From contig OZ025208.1 of the NCBI GenBank assembly GCA_964019055.1, positions 13,059,597 through 13,123,596 on the forward strand: a stretch of DNA of 64,000 bases, read 5' to 3'. The notes under the pieces were generated by a model that was given only the letters and a program-made list of their open reading frames with translations, ran no database searches and was not told the origin of the DNA. Made by a program: the position numbers and the translations under genes. This DNA is from Anthopleura xanthogrammica (taxonomy: Eukaryota; Cnidaria; Anthozoa; Actiniaria; Actiniidae). Positions 32,684 through 44,643 of the stretch are shown here, in pieces. Within the stretch, counting starts at the first letter, position 1, and every line of letters starts with the position of its first letter.

Positions 32684-35094
32684 TTACTTTGTCTTTTCTC
32701 TACATTTAAGATTGAATTGTGAAATTAGGTCCATGAGTTTTTGGTTTTCTGTGTTATATACTTGAACATCTTTATCCACTGAAACAAAACAAAAACGACA
32801 CAAATAAGAAATTACACACTGTACAGAATCACACAATTCTTTGGGTGTCTGTGTTGGTCATAGCTATCATTATTTACTCTTTCTCAGCATATACTATTTT
32901 GATGGGAAGTCACAAGGAAAAATAATCTCATTCCAATTACTTCTTGCACTTCCAGTGCTCAATTAAACCTACCTGCAGTGAATTTAATTTAGTACCTCTA
33001 GATCTGGAGCCCAGGGTAGGTCATAGCTACTATTTAAATTTAAAGATTTGGTATTGATTTCTTTTTTCATGTTGGCCTCATCTCATGATACCTATTCCAT
33101 ATACACCCCTTCCAGCATGTCATAATGCAGCTCAATTTGGAGGACAAAACAATAGGTTCCAATTCTCAAGAGATTGAAATTCTTTTGTTTGGTCCTCCAA
33201 ATTGAGCTGCTTTGACATCACATACAAGGGGTCTATAGCATTTTATTTAAAAAAAGCACGATGCTGCACATATGAAAAACCATTTTGAAAACATGCTCAC
33301 GTCATCGTCCCATGTTGCAATCACATGCCATGACTCTTAAGGTCCCTAATAATATTGACAGAGACTGTCCCTTCCACAGGAGGCCCAGAGAAGGAAAATT
33401 ATGCCTTTAGAGTAGGCTCAATTAGTGTTATGCTGTTTTACTGCAGTCAAACTCAATCTGCTGTAACACTTACCAAAAGTGACTTCTACAAAGGGTTTGG
33501 ATTTGTCGTTTTTGACATCTACAGTAATTTGACACTTTGCATTTGTTTCTATCATGTTCTTGGAATTTACTCTGCGAAGAAATTCTCTAAAAAAAAAAAA
33601 TCAACTCGTTTACAAACAACACATACCATGCTAGAGTGAATTATACTTGGCCAATGAAATAAAGTTGAATAATTACTGATTACTGCTATTTTGATAAACA
33701 TGCGAACTCTGTAGTTGTGAGTTGCCTGTTGGAATATAGCACTTTCCAAGATTGAAGTCACAATATTGCATCATGGGATTGAAATGTGGACAAGCCAAGC
33801 TCAGAAAACATGCTTATTTGCTGCAAAAAGTTTTTTGTTGTCTTGTTCTTTCCAATTCATAAAAAAACTGTGGTTTTTCGATTGATATTGATCTTCTTTT
33901 CCTTATGACCGAAGCCTTTTATACAAAGTTTGTCCACATTTTGATCCCACGAGGCTTTGACATATCTATTTTTAGTAACCGTGAAAAATACTATTTGTCT
34001 TTTTACTGGTGCAAGTTAAAAATATAGAAGGTACTGACGGCTTATTTTTTGATTGATGGAAGTGAAAAACCAAATTTCTGCATGCAGCTCACAGCTACCA
34101 AGTATGCATGTTTTATCCTTCTAGTCTTAATGAGAGAGAAAAGGGGATGAAAGGGATTGTGTCAGCCCTGCTGAATATGCCCTGCTAACAGTGCCTCCTG
34201 AGAGTACTGGACTATCCATAAGAGGTTCTATAGGCTTGAAGCATGATGACGTTCTATACCTCCACTTCCAGTATCCCTTTTGGTAGCACTGTCAGGCTAA
34301 TTTTCACTATTGTCTTGGTATTCTCAAAGGAGTTTTAGCATTTGAATATGAAAAGAGATTTTGAGAAGGATTGTGGTAGTTTAGGTATGAAACGTCATGA
34401 GGTCAGGGGTCTATTAGCAGAAAAGGATCCTGCCACTTCCCCCTTTCCCCCCTAAGCAATGTTGTTCTATGAAGTTTTCGAGCTTATGAAGTGGTTACCA
34501 GATAAAGTGCATGGGAGACAGCATTGCTACGGGGGTAGAGGGGGAACGGTGTTCCAGAATAGTACGTGTCCCATTTTATTTTGCTGGAGATTGTAGCTCT
34601 GATGAATATACCCTTCTAGCAGTGACTCTTTTAAGCACTGTCTATAGAAGTAAGAGGTTCTATTCTCAGGGTATGCTGAATGGAGCTATGGTCACATCCC
34701 CTCCTCACTACCACCCCCACAAGACTATTCTTGGGGTGCAAGTTACAACATGTGCTGTCATGTTGGTTGACTATATAAAGCATTCCTAATTAAAATTCTC
34801 TTGTTATATCAACCAACAAGGTGGCTGTTTATATCTCAAGGGATTTTGAGTCACATGGTTTCACCCCAAGAATATAATCTGGCCATGCATGGGGGTCAAT
34901 GTGGTTTCTGGGGTGACCATGGCAAATTAAAACATGTCTACAAATAAAACACTTTTTACTAAAGACTTTATAGCTTTATAATTTAAGAAAAATCATTCCA
35001 CTCACCTAATAGTAGCAGTTTTAGGATCAAACGGACTAAACGATCCACGTATTTTTAAAACATTTTTGAGACTCATTCCCCTGATGGCCGCCAT
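32684..35094 (-). CDS. MRPL53: Mitochondrial ribosomal protein L53
   Basis: A small protein of the mitochondrial large ribosomal subunit. Three exons on the minus strand, 35094-35006, 33586-33474 and 32778-32684 (TAA), join in frame to 98 residues; human MRPL53 has 112. No single exon exceeds 38 codons, so it is easily overlooked. The start ATGGCGGCC lies after GCAAG. Family features are the basic N-terminus, a SFSPFDPKTATIR segment (human has a CPFEKN..STR equivalent), REFLRRVNSKNM, a beta-strand pair CQITVDVKNDKSKPFVEVTF, and the terminal helix QKLMDLISQFNLKCRE. The splice phases (2, then 1) are consistent and all sites are AG/GT. It is head-to-head with the CLK kinase and tail-to-tail with EFHC1. 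The identity rests on pattern match by eye; the SKPFVEVTF strand is the clearest part. Confidence 0.85.
33102..33238. mobile_element. MITE, CAGCTCAATTTGGAGGAC family, copy 4
   Basis: ACACCCCTTCCAGCATGTCA at the left, GGTCCTCCAAATTGAGCTGC and ACAAGGGGTCTATAG at the right. It lies in intron 2 of MRPL53. Confidence 0.8.
34010..34095. mobile_element. Foldback remnant, TTTTTCACTGCC family
   Basis: AAGGTACTGACGGCTTATTT and GATGGAAGTGAAAAACCAAA match one arm and the centre of 18549-18640 and 37098-37190. The left arm is poor. It is in MRPL53 intron 1. Confidence 0.5.
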
Positions 35095-35312
35095 CTTGCT
35101 TCTATCCCACAATACCTTCCGCACCGTGATATTTCAAAACACCCACCCACGCACGTTTCACGTGATCAATGCTTTGAACCAATCAGGTTCGCGGATAGTG
35201 ATGACCTCATCGTTTTCAGTTCCTTCTTCGCTTGAATAAAGAAGCAGGAAAGACGCCATATTGGTCGTAGTAATACACGCGATTTAGGAACCTTTTAAGA
35301 CATTTTTCGCTC
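35095..35312. promoter_or_regulatory. Bidirectional promoter MRPL53 / CLK
   Basis: 218 bp separate the two start codons. The interval has an E-box CACGTG at 35159-35164, a CCAAT box at 35179-35183 and a CCCACAATACC element near 35107-35117. The base composition is more GC-rich than its surroundings, as in a CpG-type promoter. Confidence 0.7.
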
Positions 35313-38300
35313 ATGAAAATGCCAAGGAGCCATAGGAGGAGGCGTTCGTTGTACTCTAGAGAGAATAGCGTCTCGATTTATTACTCTAGACATCCTCTAG
35401 ATGAACGTTATGAGCGAAATTATTCACCCACGAGTGAAAGACGGCATGTTAGAAAAAGACAACGAAGTCGGAGTAGATCTAAGGATAGACATAGATATTA
35501 TTATCGAGATAGGAGTGAAGCCAGCTCGAAAAAATCCTACAAACGACGACAGAGATACCACGAAGGCAGTATTGACGGCTACAGTGTCCATGTGAGTAAT
35601 TTGAATTTGAAAAGAATCACTTTTGGCGCGATGTTTTGAGCGTAAACACGAGTTGAAAGTCAAACGATTGCGCGGGATTTTTTATTTGCTTCCCATATTT
35701 TGTTCCATTGATTGAAGTGGGAAATGATATTTCGTATTTCAGTTCAATTCATTTATATTGGGTTCAAAACAAAGGGGATTTGTAACTTGCGAAAAATATT
35801 TTCAAAGCTTTTTTTCCGAATGTTGTGTGTATCGAATCACTCATTCATTCAAAGCAAGTAGGCTTATAGTAATTTGAAAATGCTAGAATATTCCATATCA
35901 AAAATTCCAATTTAATTTATTCAGAAAAAAACAACTTCAAATATATTAAAGCATGGATATCTGATCCTTAGAAATTTCAAATAGAATGTATTTGCGCGGT
36001 AATTTTTATTTTAAAATAAAGATTGAATGCCTGTGATGGCTAGGAAGGAAGATCTTGGAATTTTAAAGTTGAAAGCAGAATATTTTGTGGTTAAACCTTG
36101 AAATCCCCACTGTCAAACTTTGGCTTTTCTGGGTTCAACCACGAATGTTTAGTAATTAATTTTACATGGTTTGTTAAAGGAAATTCTGTATTTAATATTC
36201 CAAGATCTACAGACCTAACATTATAACCACATTTATTCTGAATGACCTCTCATGTGCTTGCTATGTCCTTTGTATATATTTGCTGTTTTTATGTCTGAAA
36301 CACTGCTGGTGTCAAACTTGGCTGTACCGATGAATAATATGATGCCGATGCCGTGAATGAATGTGTGAAAATTGAATGAATGAACGAACAAAATGCGGTG
36401 ATAATTCAGACGCAGCAGAGTAATGAAGAGGAGCGAAGCCGAGGTTATACAAGTACCCGAGACGACAAAGAAGGACACCTGATATATCATAAAGGGGACA
36501 TACTGCATTCAAGATGTATATTGCTTTGTTTATTGCTTTCAATCCTCTAGTTAACTAACTTGTTAGTGCACACCTAGCAAGATAATATCTACTTCATCCT
36601 ACTCTACCCCAACCTATCCCATCATACATCTTAACACACTTATTCTCCACCCCCAAACTCAAACCTTTTAATATATCTTATTGCTCTATCAACCATTGAT
36701 AAAATTTATACCATTTTCTTAATAATTTCACATTATTTTAAAATCTTTGAATTTTATTCTTTATTATAAGATATATGGTTTCCAATCAGTGGATCATTTT
36801 TTTCCTAACACCATTTTGTATTTCTTGTTTAGATGAAGTTAGATGTTTATTAGGTGAAGGAACTTTTGGAAAAGTATTGGAATGTTATGATAAGTAAGTA
36901 ACCAATTATGTTATCAGTACATTTCATAATAGTGGCAGTTAAAATGATAAAAATTTAATGATGATGAAAATTGAATAATGGACTTTAAGAATCTTGTTTA
37001 GGATATGAAATACTGAAAAGGAAAAAAATGAACAAAATTACTTACAGCAATTTTTATTATTATCAAACTTGGTACTGTAGTTGTAAGTTCAAAATTTGGT
37101 TTTTCACTGCCACCAGTCAACAATATTTAAGGTATCAACTGAATTTTTTTTAGATTGACGGCAGTGAAAAACAAATTTGAGCAGCTATTATTTTCACATA
37201 CTATTGGAAACTGCTATAAAAAATTTAATGTTTAATTCATTTAATTTCATAAAGCTTTTCTGATAGACATTTTTGGAAAGTTATGTGGGAATTTATTTTA
37301 AAAATAAAACTGACATTCATTTATTTATTTTTACTAGAAAATCAGGGGATGTTGTTGCTGTCAAAGTCATTAAAAATATAGAAAAATACAGGTAAAATTT
37401 CCATTTCATGTTCCTTTAAGGCCATGGAATTTTTCTTTGCATTTTCAAGATAAATAATATTTTATTTTGTATAATTTTAGGGAAGCAGCCAAATTAGAAA
37501 TTAAGGTGTTAGAAAAAATCAACGAAAGAAGTAGATCTGGGAGAAGGTAAATTGAAAGCACTAATTCTTGATATCCTCTGTACTTTTACATCCTCAATAG
37601 ATATCATTGTGAGCTAGGACTTAATAAGTCATGATGATTGGGGCATTCAACCTCAGCCCCCCCACCACACACACACACACCCTCCAAAGAAAAATGATGC
37701 CTTCAAACAAACTCAATTTCTCTATTTGTTCACCTATGCGGGTCTCAAATCCAAGCACTGCCCCTATAATTTACTGTAATATTTAGTGTATTATTATTTG
37801 TTTGCTCTAGCCTGTGTATCAAGATGTTAGACTGGTTTAATTATCATGGTCACATGTGTATTGTATTTGAGAAGATGGGTCTTAGTGTATTTGACTTTAT
37901 GGTGAGTACATCACATTCCTATTATGCACACAGGAATCCCAGTAGATGCATGTCAATGGTACATCTTTTTTGTGGTTTTAAAATAAGCCATTTGCACTAA
38001 CTGGTCATATGAACCTACCTCCGTAAAACAAGCAGTTGTTCCAAAATCAGCACCAGAAAAAAAAGAGCACCTCAATACAGTCAAAACTCTCTTTCCAATC
38101 GTTCTCATAAGCAACCAGCTATAGTTACAACCATGTTTTTGAACCCCTGTTTGTATTGCCACTTGAACCCATTGTCGTTGGCAACCAACTCTAGTAATGA
38201 CCACTTTTTCAAGGCCATCTCTAATGAGTGCTTCCACTGCATTAGGAAGAAGGCTCTTTTCAACTTGGTGCTCATGTTGATGCTCATTTTGACACAACTG

Positions 38301-40821
38301 CTCTAATTCATTTCAGAGTGCACCTCTCTGGCAAAGCTCCCTTGCAAAAAATCATTGTTAGAAATTCTAGAATTGGTCATTCAGACAATTTGATAATATA
38401 ACAAACCTTATACAGGATCAGACAAACAGCTGATTGGTGTAATGTGTACTAAGATAGCTTTATATATTTTATAGAAGGATAACAACTATGATGCCTATCC
38501 CTTAAATCAAGTACAACACATGGCCTACCAGTTGCTTATTTCGGTCAAATGTAAGTCACTAAAATGAATACTTCAGCATAATATTTTATGGCCCAGTTCA
38601 AACATCAAACTTCTCATGAGCCCAACGCATTGAAAACAAATACAAAGGCATTCTTCTTTGATGTTATTAGGTTCAGTTCATGAGAAGATCGATTTTTGAA
38701 CTGGGACTAAGCCTTTGATTGAATATCAGGATTGACTAAGTTTAGATAGATAGATTTTAATGAATTATTTAATTCAGCCTTAGGGCTGTGATATAATTTC
38801 TAATAAAATTATCAAACTATTGAATACCTCCCCAAAATATTTTCTTTTCTTAGTAAGCCTTTGATTGAATATCAGGATTGACTAGTAAGCCTGTTGCTGG
38901 GTTTGTGCTAATCCTAACTTGAAACCTTTGCTTTCCAGCCTGGATTAGCTGTACTCAGACTTTAATCCTTTTAATGAAAGTTAATGTAAATCCTAACATA
39001 AATGCTTGTTTATCCAGTCTGGATCAACTAATGGGCCTAACTTGGGATTAGTTAATGGAGATATTTTTGTGCAATATGAATATTTGTAAATGCTTTTTTG
39101 TTATTTTTTTTTAGTTCTACATGACATGAAGTTGACACACACAGATCTCAAGCCAGAAAACATGCTCTTCATAAATTCAGAATGTGATATTTGCTACGAC
39201 AAAGAAAAGGTACTAGACATGACATTCTAAGAGAATTTTTTTTCACAATAATACTGTATTTTTTTAGCTCATCAATTTGCCTTTTTTGTCACAGAAAAAA
39301 GATGAAAGATATCTCAAGAATTCCAGCATGAGGTTGATAGACTTTGGATCTGCCACCTTTGAACATGAACACCACAGTACGACAGTGTCAACACGTCATT
39401 ATAGAGCTCCTGAAGTCATCTTAGGTAATGTCTATATCATATTAGGAGCATGCATAACTAGGATTTGCTACTGGGGAGGGACACCACTAGACAAATCATC
39501 GCTCTCCACCTACCTGCAAAAACACATGTAGGGCAGGGCATGATTCATATTGGGGGCGGTGATAGGTGGGTAACCTCTCATTAACCTCAATAAATCATTT
39601 TTCTACACTTTCCCCTTTTATAAACTCTCTGAGAAAGGGGATCACAAACACCTTGGGATTGCCTGTCATATATGGATAATTTGTTGACTATGATTAATTA
39701 ATGACACTAATTACACCCTATATCTTCCAGAGCTTGGATGGTCATACCCTTGTGATATGTGGAGTGTAGGCTGTATACTATTTGAGCTATATGCAGGGTT
39801 CACACTTTTTCAGGTACTTGAAACAAAAATTATCTGAATGTTTACATTTCCAACATTTTCAAATAAAAAAGAGCCAATAGTTGTAAAGTTAATAAATAAA
39901 AAATAAATAAAATAAAACATAGATATGCACTCATGTTGGCTATGATGTGAATGACAGCTCCAACATGTACTGGAAACCTATTGTTTGCTTTTATTGAATT
40001 ATGTAGACATAATTGTGTCTGGTACACAAAGGAGATGCCGTGAATGGCAACTGAATTTTTTGTTTAATTTTTTGTTTAACTCACATGTTACATAATGAAT
40101 TATGTAACATGTGAGTTTTTTTAGTTTATTATGCGATGAATATTGGCAGAAAGTATTCAAGAATAAGTTTTGTCAACATATTCAAACAGGCTGTGTGTAT
40201 TGCTTTATGATATGATACCATATTTGCACTCAGAAATGGCATATTGTATGGTAATCTCTTTTGTCTTAAATCAGACCCATGAAAATAAGGAGCACTTGGC
40301 AATGATGGAAAGAATACTTGGGCCATTGCCATCTCAACTGATCAAGAAATCCAAGTAAGTTGAATCAGCCTAGGAATTGTTTGTCAAGCAGTCAAAAAAA
40401 TGGACCCAAAAAATGCTAACTGATTAATAATTTGCTCTCTTATTCAGAAAGACAAAATACTTCTATAAAGGCAAGCTTGACTGGGATGAGAGATCCTCGT
40501 CAGGAAAATATGTACGAGATAACTGTAAACCACTCAAGGTATGTTTGTGGAAGGAAATACTGTTATATTTATTCTTTTCAATTTGAGGAAAAATATTGGG
40601 TATTTATTGAACTGAACCTTTTTTTGATTTTCCCTTTTTTGATATTTCAGAAATACATGTTATCAAGAAGTGAGGATCATGAACTCTTCTTTAATTTACT
40701 TGATCACATGCTGGAATATGATCCTAGCAAAAGAATGACTGCCAAGGAAGCCCTGCAACACCCTTTTGTTCAATCCATGTATTATGAGGAAGGACGACAC
40801 TCACATAGCAAGAGTAGATGA
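35313..40821 (+). CDS. CLK: CLK (LAMMER) dual-specificity kinase
   Basis: Nuclear kinase that phosphorylates SR splicing factors. Thirteen exons join in frame to 460 residues: 35313-35591, 36410-36515, 36833-36893, 37338-37391, 37481-37546, 37811-37901, 38475-38550, 39115-39209, 39295-39424, 39731-39813, 40275-40354, 40448-40538 and 40651-40821. The N-terminal ~95 residues are rich in Arg/Ser ([13 protein letters not shown]), as in CLK1-4. Exon 2 supplies the short [12 protein letters not shown] link. Kinase landmarks are the glycine loop GEGTFG (136-141), K158 in [14 protein letters not shown] with D255, DFG at 292-294, STRHYRAPE and the family signature EHLAMMER (353-360). Exon lengths and the order of motifs match vertebrate CLKs, and it probably represents the ancestor of CLK1-4. 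In vertebrates, alternative skipping of an upstream exon makes a kinase-dead form; exon 3 here (61 nt, not a multiple of three, carrying the glycine loop) could act likewise, which is inference. Confidence 0.97.
37098..37190. mobile_element. Foldback, TTTTTCACTGCC family
   Basis: GGTTTTTCACTGCCACCAGT pairs with GACGGCAGTGAAAAACAAAT around AAGGTATCAACTGA. It lies in CLK intron 3 and is the clearest copy of this family. Confidence 0.7.
38074..38300 (-). mobile_element. Tc1/mariner-type MITE piece, copy 1
   Basis: TACAGTCAAAACTCTC then TCTCATAAGCAACCAGC and TATAGTTACAACCA. The minus-strand end of 48184-48366 reads TACAGTCGAAGCTCTC, TCTCATAAGCGACCA and TATAGTTACGACCA, so they are one family. It lies in CLK intron 6. 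Confidence 0.55.
40078..40117. repeat. Perfect 19-bp palindrome, CLK intron 10
   Basis: AACTCACATGTTACATAAT (40078-40096) and its exact complement (40099-40117) flank a two-base GA loop. There are no mismatches. Confidence 0.95.
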
Positions 40822-41674
40822 CTAGAGGATTAGCCACACCCATTATAAAACGACATTCTCCCGTTTACTGCACTTATCCTACATTCCTCTTGCCACACAC
40901 TCACTCTTATATCAGCAAAACAGCTCAGCAGAATTATAAATAGATAGGGGGGGGGGGGTATTCATTTATTGTCAATAGTAGTAGACTGCACAGAATAAAC
41001 CCACATAAGGTACTAAGGAATTAGCACTAAATAATACTATTTAAGCAGCAAAAAACAACAGATTTTGTACAGTTAATATTATTCCTTTTTGATGGGTTTA
41101 TTGTGTTCATTCTACCACTGCAAACCATCGTACTACATACCCAGTATTCACTTGTTAGGTTTAACATCCCGTGGCAAAAAAAAATCGTATCCCTTTTAGG
41201 CCACCCTAAATTTAAACTAAAGCTCAAATGGGTATTTTGCTAAATTTATGAAACAGGCTACATTTCTCTTCTGTATTTACTTCCATGCGTGGTCTCATTC
41301 AGAGCTACTGTTACTATGACATGACTCTATCTAATGTGAGCTTGTTTCAAACATCTTGAAGACTTCTACAAATCATCCGTTCTTGTATTTCAGTAAATGA
41401 AAGGAAGAGGGCTTAATGAGCCTGTTTATTCGCGCCTTCACACGACCAGACACATATTACTCCACCTCTACTTTTGAATTGCTGAAAGGAAATACTGCAC
41501 TGTAAAATTAGAACTAAGTAAAAAAGCCCACTTTAGATAGAATAGCTGCAAATAACGAAAAAAAGAGAAGAGTAAACAACAAATATTTTTATTCATCAAT
41601 GGCACATTTTACAAGCCCATAGTTATTTAATAACATAATCTTATATATTGTACATAAAGATCGCAGAATCATTA

Positions 41675-41680
41675 AATAAA
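41675..41680 (+). terminator. CLK: Candidate poly(A) signal, CLK
   Basis: AATAAA in ATTAAATAAATATG, about 850 bp after the stop. No earlier canonical signal was noticed. Confidence 0.4.
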
Positions 41681-43744
41681 TATGAAATCAATGGTGTTAT
41701 TTGCCTTCAATCACGTGACATGTCGTATCGGAGCAATTTAATCGATGTTTTTCTACTTATTTTATTTTGAAAAAGAAATATTGCCTGAGGACAACTGACT
41801 TTGTTCCGAAAGAAGATCCGAAAGTATAAGCTATATTTAAACCACTGCGTTTTCTATTTTCGTTTTATCTTCATTTGCCATCAGTGACCCTTTCCTTTTG
41901 GTTTAGTTGACAACAACTTCAAGATATGAAATGTTCAATCCTTATTTTTGTGAAGTTTGGGCAAAAGAGTAGCTTCGCTTTATTGCAAAGGTATTAAAAC
42001 AAAAATGCAGTGCGTTTAATATTCAAAAATGCCAATAATAAATATCTAGAGTTACCTCAAGGCTCGATTCTCGGACCCCCATAAAGATTTATCAATTACA
42101 CTATCAATTGCCTGGAGCTAGTTTCACGTGGTGGAATGATTGGTTTACTTAGTAAGAAAATGAAAAAAGTTTCTAAAAATAGGCTATGAAAACGAAAAGA
42201 ACAAGTTTCAAAAATTTTAGTTTTCCTTTCACGTTTTCTTTTCATTAAAAAAAATTACTTAGCGTAAAATATTTCCATTGAGCGTATTATAAATATTATT
42301 GATAAGCGAAATTGAAAACAAGTTATCAAACAAACGATAAACAAGATTACAAGTATGTTTTTGTAGATAACGTGACACGAAAGTGCAACATGAGAGGATC
42401 GTTTTTAGTTTCAATACCTCATCACACGGTAAAACCAAAAACCTGAACTATGCCCGATAATGACCTTTCTTGAGATTCCACAATCCGCTAAAGCTCGCCA
42501 AGTAAACTAACCGAACAGGACTACGAGGATGTGACGAACACCAAACAACAAGTTGGACTCCCCGAACGTCTTCTTGCGCTCTTTTATCATGATTATCTAG
42601 GAAACATACTCCATATACTAGGTAAGGAAAGCGATACATGTATTGCTTATTTTGATGTTATCTTTAGGAACTTTTTCAGTCATAATCGCAATTGTTATCT
42701 CTCTGAATTGGTCGGTATTTCTCTAGTACAGTTTAAACAACGTTTCCTGACTCCTAAAATCGTTAAACAAATTGCTTTTTTCTGCGAGAGTTTGATATCC
42801 AAGGAAGCCTATGTCATGCTCGTGATCAGTTGATGCCCAGTTCTTAATCTATTCCAGCTCTACTGAGTACAACGTCTATAACAACATATTGCTTCACAGA
42901 TTGCAATTTTTGTGCTTGAAAGAACTTGCTGCGCGTGGTATTTAACGACTATGAAAGTAATGATCAAAATTTCGCAGGCAGTGGCCAAAGGTTTATATTT
43001 GCGTCGCCAGGAAAATAAGATACACTCGTTTTCGTTCAAGCACAGTTTTGTACTAGCATTCCGGATGTTACGTTTTCATTGTCGCGTTAAAATATTACTT
43101 GTACGATTGCTTCAGGTAGCGTAAGGCTATATTTGAAGTTCTGTACACTAAGCGCAGGATTCCAATAACAGCAACGCACGCTTCGAAGGCCTGATACTCA
43201 GGCTAAATTGTAGATCGCATCACTGAGAGTCTTCAAAACATGAAATAAAACTAACAATGGCCACAATTCGCTTGACCCCTTGTTGTGGGAGCACTGGTGG
43301 AGCAGAGCTGCTAAGTGTATTACCATCTTGTCTGACAAAACATGACGCAGGAAGTTATACTGCATCTGGCAAACGGTCGCATTTGGCGCAATTCGCCTTT
43401 ACCCAGCTAGCATGGCTTTCAACACGCTTTCAGAGCCATTCTGACTGACGGTTTTTTTTTTTTACTCATGAGATTTTAAGGCGAAAAGTTATGGAGTGTT
43501 TGTAAAATATAGGATTATAGTATGAACTACTTGCGGCAGCATTGAGGCTAATAATGCGATCTACTGGGTTTATAATGGCACGTGTGGATGGTGAAGTACT
43601 TTTAGTGGTCATGTATGTGGGATGTATCAAGTGCCCCCCGGCGGACCACCGCGATGGTACATAATACAGGCATAATCACTATCCTTAACGGTATATATAA
43701 CCTGTTATCGACAATCATTGGTTTTATTAAGAAGAGCCGGAATA

Positions 43745-43990
43745 CTTCGATAAAATCGAATAGTCAAAAAAAAATCGAACAGTTCAGGTTAAAAAACGAA
43801 CGGTCAAAAAAACGAACAGTTCAGGTTAAAAAACGAACGGGAAAAAATCGAACAGTTCAGGTTAAAAAACGAACGGGAAAAAAATCGAACAGTTCAGGTT
43901 AAAAAAACGAACGGGAAAAAAATCGAACAGTTCCGGTTAAAAACGGATAGCCAAAAAAAACGAATGATCTGGCTAAAATCGGGCGGCCAG
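43745..43990. repeat. Second array of the ATCGAA repeat
   Basis: Units such as AAAATCGAACAGTTCAGGTT and AAAAAACGAACGGGAAAAA are repeated about six times with ~35-38 bp spacing. They share the ATCGAAnAnTc(t/a)GGTTAAAA core with the array at 5271-5958. Confidence 0.8.
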
Positions 43991-44109
43991 AAAAAACTTA
44001 CAATCGGAAACGTAAAAAGATTGAATCATCATCCTCTGCGCCTATGAATGTGGCATGTAGGGCCGAAAAAAATTGAATACTAGAATAAAAATCGAATGGG
44101 TAATGACTA

Positions 44110-44270
44110 GTTCATTATTCCGTAAGGATGGTCCGGGGTCTATCGAGTATGCCAAGGCATTCACTATAGGGTGGGGTCTGCATGGGGTTTTACCAATGCA
44201 TTCCCTTTAGGGGTGGTCTGGGGCGTTTACCACTGCATTTCTTTCTAGGGGTGCACTCCCTTTCGATTCT
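44110..44270. repeat. Imperfect ~47-bp triplicate
   Basis: Three degenerate copies of GGTCTGGGG...TTACCAATGCATTCcctTtAGGGGTGG run from 44129 to 44253. There is no coding signal. Confidence 0.6.
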
Positions 44271-44640
44271 GGTTTTCAATTCTTTGTCCCAATGGCTCTG
44301 CCGCGAAAGGAATATCAAAGGTATTTACAACTATTTCGCCCATTTCGTATTGATAATTTTGTAGCTAAATGTGGAATTAGATATGGAAACGTTTTGACCT
44401 TAGATTGACAGCTCAATCATACCGATTACCCGTATTGTTTACTTAGATACCAGGAGCACTCTTCTGCTTCTGATAAGCCGGAGTTCCTTTCTAAATATAT
44501 CCGATCCGTTCACGTGACAAGCCGACTGCGTCAAATCTCGATCAGTTGACACTGTCACAAGTGATACCTGTAAAGAAGTATCTGTGTTCGATTTAATGGT
44601 TATAGTATATTGGTTTACGGGTGTGAATATCGCTTTCTAA

Positions 44641-44643
44641 ATG
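44641..44643 (+). other. Alternative first coding exon candidate for gamma-syntrophin
   Basis: An ATG is followed directly by the ideal donor GTAAGTAAG. Spliced to the exon at 46397 it would give M-KSATLGYL in frame, so it competes with the ATG GCG GAG exon at 46230-46238. If non-coding, it still marks a probable upstream 5' exon. Confidence 0.35.

Larger units (their letters stand above)
40822..44640. other. Gap between CLK and gamma-syntrophin
   Basis: Holds the CLK 3' UTR (AATAAA at 41675-41680), a G-run at 40949-40957, the 43.75 kb array, a ~47-bp imperfect repeat at 44110-44270, and the likely syntrophin promoter near 44.5-44.6 kb. The short reading frames at 42.5 and 43.3 kb show no family resemblance. 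Confidence 0.6.

Noticed and set aside
33355..33639. 94-residue + strand frame
   Set aside because: It is the antisense of MRPL53 exon 2 and flanking intron.
34511..34789. 92-residue + strand frame in MRPL53 intron 1
   Set aside because: No domain or splice support, and it opposes a gene model that closes in frame.
42531..42833. 100-residue + strand frame (TNTKQQVGLPERLLALF...)
   Set aside because: No family resemblance, no splice context and poor start context; likely chance.
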